The notes: a model not told the origin generated them from the sequence alone. A stretch of 64,000 bases of DNA from an uncultured Selenomonadales bacterium (GCA_900315345.1 OMYP01000004.1:127239-191238); one strand, 5' to 3'. Shown: positions 49,562 through 59,124, counted from the first letter of the stretch. Made by a program: numbers and translations.

Positions 49562-51169
49562 ATGAAACTAACGTTTTTAGGCGCAGCCAGAACTGTAACC
49601 GGTTCCTGTTATTTACTGGAAGTCAATAACAAAAAAATGCTGGTTGACTGCGGCATGTTCCAGGGCTCCAAATCCATCAAAGCCTTTAATGAAAGGCCCT
49701 TTGCCTTTAACCCGGCTGAGATTGACGCCATGGTACTGACCCATGCCCATATAGACCACAGCGGCCTGATTCCCCGTCTGGTAAAGGAAGGCTTCAAAGG
49801 GCGGGTACATTGTACGAAATCTACCCAGCAGCTCTGTACCATCCTTTTGCCGGACAGCGCCCAGATCCAGGAATCGGATGCGGAATATGCCAACCGGAAA
49901 GGGCTTCGGGCTGGGAAGGCCCAGGTGCTTCCCCTGTTTACCCTGGACGATGCCTATACGGCGCTGCAGTATTTTTATGTACATAATTTTGAAGAAAACT
50001 TTGAGGTCATTCCCGGGGTAACAGCCCGCCTCCGGGTGGCGGGACATATTCTGGGCAGCGCGGTAGTGCGTCTGGAAATTGAAGAGGACGGGAAAAAGAC
50101 CACCATGATCTTTTCCGGGGACGTTGGACAGCCTAACCAGCCGATTATTGAAGATCCGTCGATTCTGGAAGGGGCAGACTTTATAACAACGGAGTCCACC
50201 TACGGGAACCGGGCCCATAAAGCCTATGATAAGGAAGCGGAACTGTCAGATATTATCAACCGTACCGTGGAACGGGGCGGAAACGTGGTGATTCCCGCTT
50301 TTGCTGTTGGCCGCACCCAGGTGTTGCTGTACTATTTCCAGAAACTGACCCAGGAGGGGAAGATTCCGGACGTACCCATTTATGTAGACAGCCCCCTGGC
50401 CACCAAAGCTACGGGTATAACTTTGGCAAGTAAGGAAGAATACGACGAGGAGACCAGGGCTCTTGTGGAATTTCAGGGGGAACGGCTCTTTGCCATGAAA
50501 AATGTTCATTTTACCCCTACGGCAGATGAATCCCGGATGATTAACGGTATTGAAGGGCCTAAAATCATTTTGTCCGCCAGCGGCATGGCGGACGCAGGCC
50601 GTATCCTTCACCATCTGAAACATAATCTGTGGCGGCCGGAATGTACTGTGGTCTTTGCAGGTTATCAGGCGGAAGGAACCATGGGGCGGAACCTGATTGA
50701 CGGTGTCAAAAAAGTCAAGATCATGGGAGAGACGATCCATGTGGCTGCGGAAATTGTAAATATGACAGGCTTTTCTGCCCATGCGGATAAAGAGCAACTG
50801 TTGGAATGGTATAAAAAAATGCCCCATAAACCGAAAATTTTCTTCGTGACTCATGGGGAGTTTGATTCTTCCAGCGCCCTTGCAAAAGATCTGCAGATGC
50901 AGCTGGGCACTGCTACCTATATACCCAAATACGGTGACAGCGTGGAAATCAGCGGCGCGGAATATACTATTGAAGCAGCGCCGGAAGTGGAATCGCTGCC
51001 TGAAGTTGCAGAACTGCAGGATTCCATTGCTATCATCGAACGGAATTACATGCAGTATAAGAACAAAATGGAACAGATTGCCCTCCGTGACAGCGGTAAG
51101 GCGGAACAGATGCGCAGAAAGCTGGAGAAAGTGCGCCGCTACATGGACGATATGCTGGGTAATCTCTGA
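49562..51169 (+). CDS. Metallo-beta-lactamase / beta-CASP RNA nuclease-like protein
   Basis: A 535-residue MBL-fold enzyme with beta-CASP insertion and RMMBL C-terminus, related to CPSF-73-like and RNase J-like RNA-processing enzymes (COG1236/YSH1). Zn motif VLTHAHIDHSGLIP, later histidine AGHILGSA, FSGDVGQP, TTESTYGNRAH (CASP motif A), PAFAVGRTQ (B region) and GFSAHADKEQLL. It is preceded by AATGGAGGGG. The exact substrate is not evident. It has no near operon partners: it follows recQ by 66 bases and is followed by a terminator. Confidence 0.92.
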   Translation: MKLTFLGAARTVTGSCYLLEVNNKKMLVDCGMFQGSKSIKAFNERPFAFNPAEIDAMVLTHAHIDHSGLIPRLVKEGFKGRVHCTKSTQQLCTILLPDSAQIQESDAEYANRKGLRAGKAQVLPLFTLDDAYTALQYFYVHNFEENFEVIPGVTARLRVAGHILGSAVVRLEIEEDGKKTTMIFSGDVGQPNQPIIEDPSILEGADFITTESTYGNRAHKAYDKEAELSDIINRTVERGGNVVIPAFAVGRTQVLLYYFQKLTQEGKIPDVPIYVDSPLATKATGITLASKEEYDEETRALVEFQGERLFAMKNVHFTPTADESRMINGIEGPKIILSASGMADAGRILHHLKHNLWRPECTVVFAGYQAEGTMGRNLIDGVKKVKIMGETIHVAAEIVNMTGFSAHADKEQLLEWYKKMPHKPKIFFVTHGEFDSSSALAKDLQMQLGTATYIPKYGDSVEISGAEYTIEAAPEVESLPEVAELQDSIAIIERNYMQYKNKMEQIALRDSGKAEQMRRKLEKVRRYMDDMLGNL

Positions 51170-51198
51170 AAAAATAATTAAATGCATAAATGCAACTT

Positions 51199-51235
51199 TA
51201 CAGGCCTGTGCTGTTTAAAGCGCAGGCCTGTTTTA
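51199..51235 (+). terminator. Terminator after the beta-CASP gene
   Basis: ACAGGCCTG and TGC are mirrored by GCG and CAGGCCTGT, followed by TTTTAT. From here to 51413 the DNA is AT-rich with no gene or recognisable site. Confidence 0.8.
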
Positions 51236-51413
51236 TAGTTGCCGGAGCCCGTTGGACAGGATACGGATACGCTGATAATTTTTATGTAAATTTATGTGTG
51301 CGTTTTGTTAATGCTAAAATTATTAGAAAAATGTATAAAAGAATACGAGTCCGCCGGCCGCAAACAAAAATCTATAAGAATTGCGAATTTGTAAACAAAT
51401 TGTGAAAAAATGA

Positions 51414-51442
51414 TTGACATTTTTTTATGTCCTTGCTATACT
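51414..51442 (+). promoter_or_regulatory. Promoter of the T-box/dctPQM operon
   Basis: TTGACA (51414-51419), a 17-base spacer and TATACT (51437-51442), just upstream of the T-box leader. Confidence 0.8.
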
Positions 51443-51454
51443 GATTTTAATTTC

Positions 51455-51684
51455 AAAATGAAGTTATGAACAGGAATAGCTTTGCGTGCGGACTGAAGAG
51501 AGCCGGCGGCTGGTGCGAGCCGGTGGAAGCAGCAGGGTTTCTCGCCTGGGAACTCTTTATCTGAACCGGGTTACCCCTTTAGGATAAAGCGCTGTGGCAG
51601 CGTTATCAGGCCGTAGAGTATAATGTAGGGTGGTACCGCGTGAATGAACGCCCCTGCCGGAGTTTTCCGACAGGGGCGTTTTTT
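51455..51684 (+). promoter_or_regulatory. T-box riboswitch, probable leucine (CUC) specifier
   Basis: A complete T-box: stem I with AGAGAG bulge (51497-51502), the distal-loop GGTGCGA, a specifier region GGGAACTCTTTATCTGAACC in which GAA is followed by CTC, the T-box core AGGGTGGTACCGCG (51627-51640) and a terminator stem AACGCCCCTG / CAGGGGCGTT with T6 (51647-51684). The UGGU bulge predicts a tRNA with discriminator A, as tRNA-Leu has. By analogy with glyQS the specifier is CUC (Leu); UUU or AUC are alternative readings of the loop. Uncharged tRNA should favour antitermination and so dctPQM expression. Confidence 0.9.
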
Positions 51685-51795
51685 ATGGCAGTATTGATTG
51701 CGTCGTTGTTTCATTGTATAGTTACAGCGGCCCTTAAACCCGGTAGTTCTTATTATTTATTTTATTAATTTTAATGAGGAGTGGAGGAAAACAAA

Positions 51796-52827
51796 ATGAA
51801 AACAGGAAGATGGTTCAAAGCAGCGGCAGTAGCGGCATTGGCATTGGCAACGATAGGTATGGCAGGTTGCGGCGGTGGCGGCGATAAAAAAGCGGCGGCT
51901 CCGGCGGCAGGCAAAAAGGTTGAATATAAACTGGCTTATGCTTTGCCGGCTAATCATCCGGTAGCAAAAGGCGTAGAGTCTTTCATCACAAAGGTAAAGG
52001 AAAAAACCAACGGCGAAGTGGTAATCACCTCTTTCCCTGCAGGCCAGCTGTATAATGACAAGACCATGAATGACGCCATCATGACCGGCGGCGTGGATAT
52101 GGGCCTGAACACGGTGGGCCGCTGGGCTACCATCATCCCGGCTATGGAAGTTTTTGATGTTCCTTTTGTATTCCCCGGTTACGAAAAAGTTGACTCCGCT
52201 ATTGACGGCGGTATGGGCAAGATCCTGGAAGAGGAAATGGCTAAAAAGCACGTTAAAGTGGTTTACTGGGCTGACTACGGTTTTGTACAGTATGCCAACA
52301 ACAAGCGGCCTATCAAAAAGCCGGAAGATTTCAAAGGCCTGAAGATCCGCGGCTACAGCGAGTTGGCTTCTGAAACCATTAAGGCACTGGGCGCTTCCCC
52401 GGTAACCATGGGCGCCGGCGAAGTATACATGGCATTGCAGCGCGGCACCATCGACGGACAGTCCTCCGGTGCTCCGGCCATGCGTGATCGTAAGATGTAT
52501 GAAGTTACAAAGTATCTGACCATTACCAACCATGCGTCTCCGGAATTTGTGGTGGCTATGAATGATAAATCCTATGCCAAGATGAGTGAAAAGCAGCAGA
52601 AAGCTTTCATGGAAGCGGCAGTGGAAGTGCGGGACAACCTGCGCAAGAACGCGAAAGCGGAAGACCTGAAGGGTCTGGAAGACCTGAAAGCAAAGGGCAT
52701 GGAAGTGTACGTTGTTCCTGAAAATGAGATTAAAGAATGGCAGGCTGCTACCAAACCGGTATGGGATATCTTTATCAAACATGCCGGCGAACAGGGTAAA
52801 AAGATCCTGGAACTGTGCACGAAGTAA
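51796..52827 (+). CDS. dctP: TRAP transporter substrate-binding lipoprotein DctP
   Basis: A 343-residue extracytoplasmic TRAP receptor. The signal ends in lipobox GMAGC, so it is membrane-anchored. The DctP fold is clear: KLAYALPANHPVAKGVESF at the start, FDVPFVFPG, the ligand-carboxylate arginine in LKIRGYSE, and MALQRGTIDGQSSG. The T-box in front points to an amino acid or its 2-oxo/2-hydroxy acid, most likely leucine-related, rather than C4-dicarboxylates. ATG 51796 follows GTGGAGG. It is the first and probably most abundant product: a stable hairpin separates it from dctQ. Confidence 0.93.
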   Translation: MKTGRWFKAAAVAALALATIGMAGCGGGGDKKAAAPAAGKKVEYKLAYALPANHPVAKGVESFITKVKEKTNGEVVITSFPAGQLYNDKTMNDAIMTGGVDMGLNTVGRWATIIPAMEVFDVPFVFPGYEKVDSAIDGGMGKILEEEMAKKHVKVVYWADYGFVQYANNKRPIKKPEDFKGLKIRGYSELASETIKALGASPVTMGAGEVYMALQRGTIDGQSSGAPAMRDRKMYEVTKYLTITNHASPEFVVAMNDKSYAKMSEKQQKAFMEAAVEVRDNLRKNAKAEDLKGLEDLKAKGMEVYVVPENEIKEWQAATKPVWDIFIKHAGEQGKKILELCTK

Positions 52828-52845
52828 TAATTCCTGCTGACAATG

Positions 52846-52876
52846 ACCGCCGACTGTAACTCACAGTCGGCGGTAT
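52846..52876 (+). other. Intercistronic hairpin between dctP and dctQ
   Basis: ACCGCCGACTGT pairs with ACAGTCGGCGGT around 5 nt with no T-run. It may stabilise the dctP mRNA 3' end or reduce dctQM expression, as is common for binding-protein genes. Confidence 0.6.
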
Positions 52877-52913
52877 CCCAATAATAAGCAAAGATTAGAA
52901 TTAGGAGAAAAAC

Positions 52914-53456
52914 GTGAAAAGCTTTTTAGCGGTTTACCGAAAATTCCTGATGGGGCTGACCCGGGTGATTGGCGTAATTGCCGGGCTCTTGCTGTTCATC
53001 CCCGCCTTTTCGGTGGTGTATGAAGTTATAATGAGGGGACTGTTCAACAGTCCTACGGAGTGGGTAGTGGAAATTTCCACCTACTGTGTGACCATTGCCG
53101 GTTTCTTCGGTATGGCTGTTACCTTTGTGGCCAACAAGCACATCCGTGTGGATATCATCGTATCCCACCTGAGCAAGCGTACCAATGAGATCCTGAATGT
53201 CATTACGTCCTTTATCGGCATGGTGTTCTGTGGTGTGGTTACCATTTATGCTATTGATATGGTGGCTATGAGCTACGACCTGGGCATGATTGCCCCCACG
53301 ACCTTGCGGACGCCCCTGTGGATTCCTCAGTCTTCGCTGCCCATAGGGTTCGGGCTTATGTTCCTGCATTTTATCCGTACATTTTTAGAAAACATTGTGA
53401 AGCTGGGCGACCCTTCCTATGATCCTGCGGTAGCAGCCGGGGAGGTGGCAAAATGA
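52914..53456 (+). CDS. dctQ: TRAP transporter small membrane subunit DctQ
   Basis: A 180-residue four-helix DctQ subunit. Markers are the N-terminal helix pair, the NSPTEWVVEISTYCVTIAGF segment and VANKHIRVDIIVSHLSKRT, plus a final LPIGFGLMFLHFIRTFLEN helix. GTG start behind AGGAG. It overlaps dctM by four bases, implying translational coupling. Confidence 0.93.
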   Translation: MKSFLAVYRKFLMGLTRVIGVIAGLLLFIPAFSVVYEVIMRGLFNSPTEWVVEISTYCVTIAGFFGMAVTFVANKHIRVDIIVSHLSKRTNEILNVITSFIGMVFCGVVTIYAIDMVAMSYDLGMIAPTTLRTPLWIPQSSLPIGFGLMFLHFIRTFLENIVKLGDPSYDPAVAAGEVAK

Positions 53457-54730
53457 TATTATTGTTTACTGTTATGCTGCTGCTATTGCTGGCCATTGGT
53501 CTGCCGGTAGGCTTTGCACTTGGAACGGGGGGCCTTGTAGGAATGCTCCTCTTTATGGGAGGGGAAGGGACACTGAACCAGATACCGCTTCTGGCTTATA
53601 AGTCTCTGGACGATTTCGTGCTCTGTGCAGTTCCCCTGTACGTTTTAATGAGCCAGATCCTGTTGGAAGGCAAGGTAGGCAATGACCTGTTCGAACTGGG
53701 GAACAAATGGCTGCGCCATCTGCCCGGTGGGCTGGGCGCTGCCACCATTGTAGCCTGCGGTATATTTGCTGCCATTACCGGTTCTTCTGCGGCCTGTGCG
53801 GTAACGATCGGTGCCATTGCAATTCCGGAAATGCTGAAACGGAATTATGAGCGGACTGTTGTGTTGGGGGCCGTAGCCGCCGGCGGCACGTTGGGCATTC
53901 TGATTCCGCCGTCTATCCCCATGATTCTGTATGGCGCCATTACCGGTGAATCCATCGGCCAGCTGTTCATGTCCGGTGTTGTGCCCGGATTTATGCTGAC
54001 CATATTCTTCATTCTGATCGTTGTGTATAAATCCCGCAACCTGCCTCTGGAACCGAAAGCTTCCTGGGAAGAGCGGATGGATGCGCTGAAAAGTTCCATC
54101 TGGGGCCTGCTGCTTCCCGTAATCGTGGTAGGCGGTATCTATACCGGCGCTTTCACCCCGACTGAAGCGGCCGCCGTGGGAACGGTGTATTCCCTGTTTA
54201 TAACATTCTGTATTTACAGGACTCTGTCTTTTAAAGATATTCCCAACATCCTGCTGGGTACGGTAAAGACATCTTCCATGATCTTTGCCATCATGATCGG
54301 CGCCACCCTGTTTGGTTTCGTGCTGACCATACTGCAGGTGCCCCAGGCTCTGACTCTGATGGTAACAGAGATGCAGTTGAGCCGGTGGATATTCTTCATT
54401 ATGATTAACTGCCTGCTGCTGTTTTTGGGATGCATTCTGGAAACGGTATCCATCATCTTCATTACGGTGCCTATCCTGTATCCCATCATCCTGCAGCTGG
54501 GATTCGATCCCATCTGGTTCAACGTTATCCTGCAGATCAACATGGAAATGGCGCTGATTACCCCGCCTGTTGGCATGAACCTGTTTGTAATCCAGGGCGT
54601 CAGCCCCGACAGCAAGATGACCCAGATCGTAAAGGGCGTTATGCCCTATGCCCTGGTAATGGGTATTGAAATGCTGATTCTCTGCTTCGTACCGGGACTG
54701 GCAACATGGCTGCCCAGTATTGTTAAATAA
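53453..54730 (+). CDS. dctM: TRAP transporter large membrane subunit DctM
   Basis: A 425-residue DctM transporter subunit with about twelve helices and the family motifs GDLxELGNKWLRHLPGGLG-like (FELGNKWLRHLPGGLG), AAGGTLGILIPPSIPMILYG, FTPTEAAAVGTVYSL and ITPPVGMNLFVIQGVS. It forms the Na+-dependent transport unit with DctQ; sodium coupling is a family property. It is the last gene of the T-box operon, followed by the separate typA promoter. Confidence 0.94.
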   Translation: MILLFTVMLLLLLAIGLPVGFALGTGGLVGMLLFMGGEGTLNQIPLLAYKSLDDFVLCAVPLYVLMSQILLEGKVGNDLFELGNKWLRHLPGGLGAATIVACGIFAAITGSSAACAVTIGAIAIPEMLKRNYERTVVLGAVAAGGTLGILIPPSIPMILYGAITGESIGQLFMSGVVPGFMLTIFFILIVVYKSRNLPLEPKASWEERMDALKSSIWGLLLPVIVVGGIYTGAFTPTEAAAVGTVYSLFITFCIYRTLSFKDIPNILLGTVKTSSMIFAIMIGATLFGFVLTILQVPQALTLMVTEMQLSRWIFFIMINCLLLFLGCILETVSIIFITVPILYPIILQLGFDPIWFNVILQINMEMALITPPVGMNLFVIQGVSPDSKMTQIVKGVMPYALVMGIEMLILCFVPGLATWLPSIVK

Positions 54731-54765
54731 TACATAATGGAAGGCGCAGTTCATAAGGTTTTTTG

Positions 54766-54794
54766 TTGACAGTAAAAAACAAAACGCATATAAT
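54766..54794 (+). promoter_or_regulatory. typA promoter
   Basis: TTGACA (54766-54771), 17 bases, TATAAT (54789-54794), perfect consensus. Confidence 0.88.
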
Positions 54795-54809
54795 AGTTAA
54801 GTCATAGTC

Positions 54810-54833
54810 GAGGATGCTCTGATAAGCATCCTC
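54810..54833 (+). other. Leader hairpin of typA
   Basis: GAGGATGCT and AGCATCCTC pair perfectly around 6 nt, ten bases after the expected transcription start, followed by ATTCTAATTT. It may protect the 5' end or weakly attenuate. Confidence 0.45.
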
Positions 54834-54861
54834 ATTCTAATTTGAAAGAGGAATAACTACA

Positions 54862-56694
54862 ATGATCAGAAACGATATCCGCAATATTGCCATCATTGCC
54901 CACGTCGACCATGGCAAAACCACACTGGTAGACGCTATGCTGAAACAGAGCCACATTTTCCGCGAAAACGAAAAGGTAGCAGAACGGGTCATGGACTCCA
55001 ACGATCTGGAGCGGGAACGGGGCATTACCATTTTATCCAAAAACACTTCCGTTATGCACAACGGAACCAAGATCAATATTCTGGATACTCCCGGCCATGC
55101 AGACTTTGGCGGGGAAGTGGAGCGGGTCCTCACCATGGTGGATGGTGTTCTGCTGTTGGTTGACGCCTATGAAGGTCCCATGCCCCAGACGAAATATGTA
55201 CTGCGGAAGGCTCTGGAAAAACATCTGAAGCCTATTGTGGTCATCAATAAGATTGACCGTCCGGACCAGCGGGCAACCGAAGTGGTTGATGAGGTGCTGG
55301 ACCTGTTCATTGAACTGGAAGCTGATGACGAGCAGCTGGAATTCCCGGTGGTTTATACTTCTGCCCGTTCCGGTTTTGCCAAGCTGTCCATGGAAGATGA
55401 AAGCGATAATCTGGAGCCGCTGTTCCAAGTCATTCTGGATACGATTCCCGCACCGGATGTGGAAGTGGATAAACCTCTGCAGATGCTGGCCAACACATTG
55501 GACTACGATTCTTATGTGGGGCGTATCGTAGTAGGCCGCGTAGTACGCGGTACTATCCGAAACGGGCAGCAGATTGCCCTGATGCATGAAGAAAATATTA
55601 ATATAGAAAAAATCGGCCGTCTTTACACCTATCAGGGTCTGAAACGGACAGAGGTACCGGAGGTACAGGCCGGTGACATTGTGGCACTGATCGGCCTCAG
55701 CAAGGTGGAAATCGGCGATACCATTGCAGACCCGGAACAGCCGGAAGCCCTGGCAGGCATTAAGATCGACGAGCCCACCCTGTCGATGGAATTCCTTGTA
55801 AATGACAGTCCTTTTGCCGGCAAGGAAGGGGAGTATGTAACCAGCCGTCACCTTCGTGACAGGCTGATGAAAGAGATCCAGACCAACGTGGCCCTGCGGG
55901 TGGAAGAAACCGAAAACACCGATACTTTTGTAGTAAAAGGCCGTGGGGAACTGCACCTGTCTATTTTGATCGAGACTATGCGGCGGGAAGGCTTTGAATT
56001 GCAGGTAGGCAAACCCAAGGTAATCCTTCGCAAGGATAAAGACGGACATACCATGGAACCTATGGAAGCTCTGACCATCGACGTTCCCCAGGACTTTATG
56101 GGTGTAGTTATGGAAGATTTGGGCACCCGTAAGGCGGAACTGGTAAACATGCATGAGATGGCAGGTTATATGCGTCTGGAATTTAAGATTCCGGCCCGTG
56201 GCCTGATTGGGTTCCGCAATCAGTTCCTGACGGATACCAAAGGCAATGGGGTTATGAACCATGTATATGCCGGCTATGATTATTACAAGGGACCGATTCC
56301 CGGACGTACCCGGGGCAGCCTGGTTGCCTTCGAAAACGGCGAGACCTGCGCCTACGGCATCGGCAACTGCCAGGAACGGGGCACTATGTATATCGTTCCG
56401 GGACAGAATGTGTACCAGGGCGAAATCATTGGGGAAAATGCCCGGGAAGACGACATGGATGTCAACCCCTGCAAGAAAAAACATGTTTCCAACATGCGCG
56501 CTTCCGGCAGTGATGATGCCATCCGCCTGATACCGCCGGTATTCTTCTCGCTGGAGCAGGCTCTGGAGCATATCAACGATGATGAACTGGTAGAGGTTAC
56601 CCCGAAAAACATCCGCATGCGCAAGCGTGTGCTGGATCGTGTAGAAAGGGGCCGTATGCGGGGCCGGGCGAAAAATGCCGCAGCTGAAAAATAA
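54862..56694 (+). CDS. typA: Translational GTPase TypA/BipA
   Basis: BipA is a ribosome-binding GTPase involved in 50S assembly and stress responses. The 610-residue protein has G1 [10 protein letters not shown] (about 13-22), G3 [13 protein letters not shown]4 NKIDRPDQR, two beta-barrel/EF-G-like domains ([20 protein letters not shown]), and the TypA-specific C-terminal domain ending in [18 protein letters not shown] and the [18 protein letters not shown] basic tail. Length is normal. It has its own promoter and terminator, so it is monocistronic. Confidence 0.97.
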   Translation: MIRNDIRNIAIIAHVDHGKTTLVDAMLKQSHIFRENEKVAERVMDSNDLERERGITILSKNTSVMHNGTKINILDTPGHADFGGEVERVLTMVDGVLLLVDAYEGPMPQTKYVLRKALEKHLKPIVVINKIDRPDQRATEVVDEVLDLFIELEADDEQLEFPVVYTSARSGFAKLSMEDESDNLEPLFQVILDTIPAPDVEVDKPLQMLANTLDYDSYVGRIVVGRVVRGTIRNGQQIALMHEENINIEKIGRLYTYQGLKRTEVPEVQAGDIVALIGLSKVEIGDTIADPEQPEALAGIKIDEPTLSMEFLVNDSPFAGKEGEYVTSRHLRDRLMKEIQTNVALRVEETENTDTFVVKGRGELHLSILIETMRREGFELQVGKPKVILRKDKDGHTMEPMEALTIDVPQDFMGVVMEDLGTRKAELVNMHEMAGYMRLEFKIPARGLIGFRNQFLTDTKGNGVMNHVYAGYDYYKGPIPGRTRGSLVAFENGETCAYGIGNCQERGTMYIVPGQNVYQGEIIGENAREDDMDVNPCKKKHVSNMRASGSDDAIRLIPPVFFSLEQALEHINDDELVEVTPKNIRMRKRVLDRVERGRMRGRAKNAAAEK

Positions 56695-56708
56695 ATAATT
56701 ATTACAAA

Positions 56709-56746
56709 TTTTCCCGGCAGATACTGTTTTTTCTGCCGGGAATTTC
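56709..56746 (+). terminator. typA terminator
   Basis: TTCCCGGCAG pairs with CTGCCGGGAA around a T-rich loop, followed by TTTCATT. Confidence 0.85.
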
Positions 56747-56805
56747 ATTATGATGTAAAAAGCTGAAAAAAACAGAAATTTTTATATGTTTTTTGCATAA
56801 AACAG

Positions 56806-56834
56806 TTGAGTTTTTCTGTGAATCTTGTTAAAAT
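56806..56834 (+). promoter_or_regulatory. sepF promoter
   Basis: TTGAGT (56806-56811), a 17-base spacer, TAAAAT (56829-56834). Confidence 0.65.
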
Positions 56835-56888
56835 ATAAAAAGGAATTTTTTTAGTTTTTTAATAATAGTAAGGTTGGAGGATGCCGTC

Positions 56889-57245
56889 ATGGATTTGAAG
56901 AATTCTGCCCTGAAGTTATTTAATAATAGTGAAGAATCTGCTGATACATATACCGGTCCCTACGTAGTCCGTCCCGGACAGTTGGATATCCTGGTACGCA
57001 CCCCCCGGGCCTATGAAGACGCGGTGGCATATGCGGACAGACTGATTGAAGGCTGTGCCATTATGCTTGACTTCACTGAGGTGGACAAGGAAACCCGGAA
57101 CCGTATTTTTGACTATATGTGCGGCGTCAGCTATATTGTAAATGCCAGCATCTCCAAAGTAAGCGAATCCATTCTGATGTATGCTCCTTCCCACGTGGAT
57201 GTGGACAAACAGGCTCCGAAGAAAACTTCCTGGCTGGGCCGGTAA
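56889..57245 (+). CDS. sepF: Cell division protein SepF
   Basis: A 118-residue SepF that links FtsZ to the membrane. The N-terminal MDLKNSALKLFNN could form the amphipathic membrane helix, followed by the SepF core: YVVRPGQLDILVRTPRAYED, a GCAIMLDF strand, TRNRIFDYMCGVSYIVNASI and VSESILMYAPSHVDV. The linker is shorter than in B. subtilis SepF (152). ATG 56889 follows GGAGG; TTG 56874 is in frame but overlaps the ribosome-binding site. Neighbours are unrelated, unlike the ylm cluster of other Firmicutes. Confidence 0.92.
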   Translation: MDLKNSALKLFNNSEESADTYTGPYVVRPGQLDILVRTPRAYEDAVAYADRLIEGCAIMLDFTEVDKETRNRIFDYMCGVSYIVNASISKVSESILMYAPSHVDVDKQAPKKTSWLGR

Positions 57246-57302
57246 AAAAAGAGTCTTCTGGTTCCCATCATAAAGTACAAATTAAAACGGAAAATCAAAA
57301 TT

Positions 57303-57334
57303 AACGGCTGTCCGTCAGGGCAGCCGTTTAAAAC
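57303..57334 (+). terminator. Hairpin before uraA
   Basis: AACGGCTG pairs with CAGCCGTT around 10 nt, followed by TAAAA, immediately upstream of the uraA ribosome-binding site. It may end sepF transcripts or attenuate uraA. Confidence 0.45.
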
Positions 57335-57347
57335 AGGAGGAAAAGTC

Positions 57348-58595
57348 ATGTCACATAAAGTCATCCAGGTTGAAGAACGGGTACCGCTGTTGATGAATAT
57401 CCCGCTGAGCCTGCAGCATCTCTTTGCCATGTTTGGCGCAACGGTACTGGTGCCGTTTCTGTTTAAACTGAATCCCAACACCTGTTTGTTTATGAATGGT
57501 GTGGGAACTCTGCTTTATATTTTCCTGACCAAAGGAAAGATTCCTTCTTACCTGGGTTCAAGTTTTGCCTTTATTTCTCCCGTTCTGCTGATCATGGCGT
57601 CCCATCCGTATTCCGATGCCCAGTCCGGCTTCATTGTATTCGGCCTGCTTTTTATCCTGTTCTCCTTTATTGTAAAAATGATGGGAACCAAATGGATCGA
57701 CTTCATCTTTCCGCCTGCCGCAATGGGCGCCATCATTGCCATCATTGGTCTGGAACTGGCACCTACCGCTGCTTCCATGGCGGGACTGGTGGGGGATAAA
57801 ATTGAAATGAATAACGTAATGGTTTCCGTGTTTACCTTGGCAGTTACTGTTATCGGTTCCGTGGCGTTTAAAGGGTTCATGGCCATTATACCGATTCTCT
57901 TTGGGGTGGTCTGCGGTTATGTTTTTGCCTTTATGCTGGGAATGGTGGATATGACGCCGGTGATTAACGCTCCCTGGTTTGCGGTTCCCCAGTTTTCTGC
58001 CCCTACCTTCAGCATGGATGCTATCGCCATCATTGCCCCGGCGGCCCTGGTAGTTTTGACGGAACATATCGGCCACCTGATGGTAACAGGAAATATCGTT
58101 GGCCGCGACCTGCTGAAAGAGCCCGGTCTGGATCGATCCCTCTTCGCTGACGGCTGTTCCAATGTGCTGTCAGGCCTGTTTGGCGCCACGCCTAATACGA
58201 CTTACGGGGAAAATATTGGCGTTATGGCTATTACCAAAGTATACAGCGTATGGGTAATCGGCGGTGCCGCAGTTTTCGCTATCCTGCTTTCCTTTATCGG
58301 GAAGCTGAGCCAGCTGATCCACGGAATCCCCAGCCCGGTCATGGGCGGCGTTTGTATGCTGCTCTTTGGCGTTATCGCGGCTTCCGGTCTGCGGCTTCTG
58401 GTTGAGCAGAAGGTTGACTACAGCAAATCCCGTAACCTGACTATGACGGCTGTGGTTATGATCGTGGGGCTGTCCGGCGCCAAACTGACCTTTGGTACTA
58501 TTACTGTACAGGGCATGGTACTGGCTACACTGGTAGCTATTTTGCTGAGTTTGTTGTTCCATCTGTTTGAACATCTGGGACTGATGGAAGAGTAA
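57348..58595 (+). CDS. uraA: Uracil permease (NCS2 family)
   Basis: A 415-residue nucleobase:cation symporter-2 protein importing uracil with protons. It has the NCS2 pattern: SLQHLFAMFGATVLVPFLF at the start, the TEHIGHLMVTG helix with the substrate-binding Glu, and GLFGATPNTTYGENIGVMA in the next loop, which is the UraA-type signature. About fourteen helical segments are visible. Uridine phosphorylase at the start of the window would handle uridine-derived uracil. AGGAGG precedes the ATG. Confidence 0.93.
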   Translation: MSHKVIQVEERVPLLMNIPLSLQHLFAMFGATVLVPFLFKLNPNTCLFMNGVGTLLYIFLTKGKIPSYLGSSFAFISPVLLIMASHPYSDAQSGFIVFGLLFILFSFIVKMMGTKWIDFIFPPAAMGAIIAIIGLELAPTAASMAGLVGDKIEMNNVMVSVFTLAVTVIGSVAFKGFMAIIPILFGVVCGYVFAFMLGMVDMTPVINAPWFAVPQFSAPTFSMDAIAIIAPAALVVLTEHIGHLMVTGNIVGRDLLKEPGLDRSLFADGCSNVLSGLFGATPNTTYGENIGVMAITKVYSVWVIGGAAVFAILLSFIGKLSQLIHGIPSPVMGGVCMLLFGVIAASGLRLLVEQKVDYSKSRNLTMTAVVMIVGLSGAKLTFGTITVQGMVLATLVAILLSLLFHLFEHLGLMEE

Positions 58596-58609
58596 CAACG
58601 GAAAAAAAA

Positions 58610-58650
58610 AAATCCGTCGGATCAGTGACTGGTCTGACGGATCATTTTTT
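58610..58650. terminator. Terminator between uraA and the convergent gene at 58657
   Basis: An A-tract, the stem ATCCGTC / GACGGAT extended through GATCA and TGGTC pairs, and a T7 tract; symmetric, so active in both directions. Confidence 0.8.
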
Positions 58651-58656
58651 TCGGGT

Positions 58657-58992
58657 TTATGGATGCGATGGGGAAGCCCAGTCGCTGTCTTTCAGGGTTT
58701 TGGAAGCGTTTTTCAGGGCTGCCAGTAATTCCGGAGAACCGGCCTTGTGTTCGGCGCAGATTTTTTCCAGTTCCATAAAGGTTTTGCATTCGCTGCCCCA
58801 TATGTAACGTCCCTCGCCGTCGTAGCAGGCAAGCACCAGATTCTGTTTGGCACGTACCGGGGTCTTTCCGTTGTCATCGCTGACGATAACGTATTGTCCA
58901 CCCGGAAAATCCATTACATAGGTGATTACTTCAAATTCATCCATTTCTTCCGTAAAGCCTAATGCTTCAAATTCTTTGGGCAGATCCAGCAT
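58657..58992 (-). CDS. Protein of unknown function
   Basis: A 111-residue acidic soluble protein with no signal or membrane segment; I recognise no family. The middle (FEVITYVMDFPGGQYVIVSD and LVLACYDGEGRYIWG) looks like a small beta sheet domain and the end is a charged helix. AAAGGAG lies six bases before the ATG, supporting the start. It is divergent from the zinc-ribbon gene downstream and monocistronic. Confidence 0.7.
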   Translation of the reverse strand: MLDLPKEFEALGFTEEMDEFEVITYVMDFPGGQYVIVSDDNGKTPVRAKQNLVLACYDGEGRYIWGSECKTFMELEKICAEHKAGSPELLAALKNASKTLKDSDWASPSHP

Positions 58993-59095
58993 GGTAAAAT
59001 CTCCTTTGTTTCGGAAATGCTGAGTGATAAGCCTTTCTTTCGTTTCGACGATTCCGGCACATTAAATCAGCATCACCTTAATTTTTTAAATTTAT

Positions 59096-59124
59096 TTTAC
59101 CATGAATTCAAACTGTTGTATAAT
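59096..59124 (+). promoter_or_regulatory. Promoter of the leader-ORF/zinc-ribbon operon
   Basis: TTTACC (59096-59101), 17 bases, TATAAT (59119-59124), about 25 bases before the small ORF at 59150. Confidence 0.6.

Noticed and set aside
52846..52876. Terminator ending dctP
   Set aside because: There is no T-run, and dctQM has no promoter of its own; better seen as an mRNA-stabilising hairpin.
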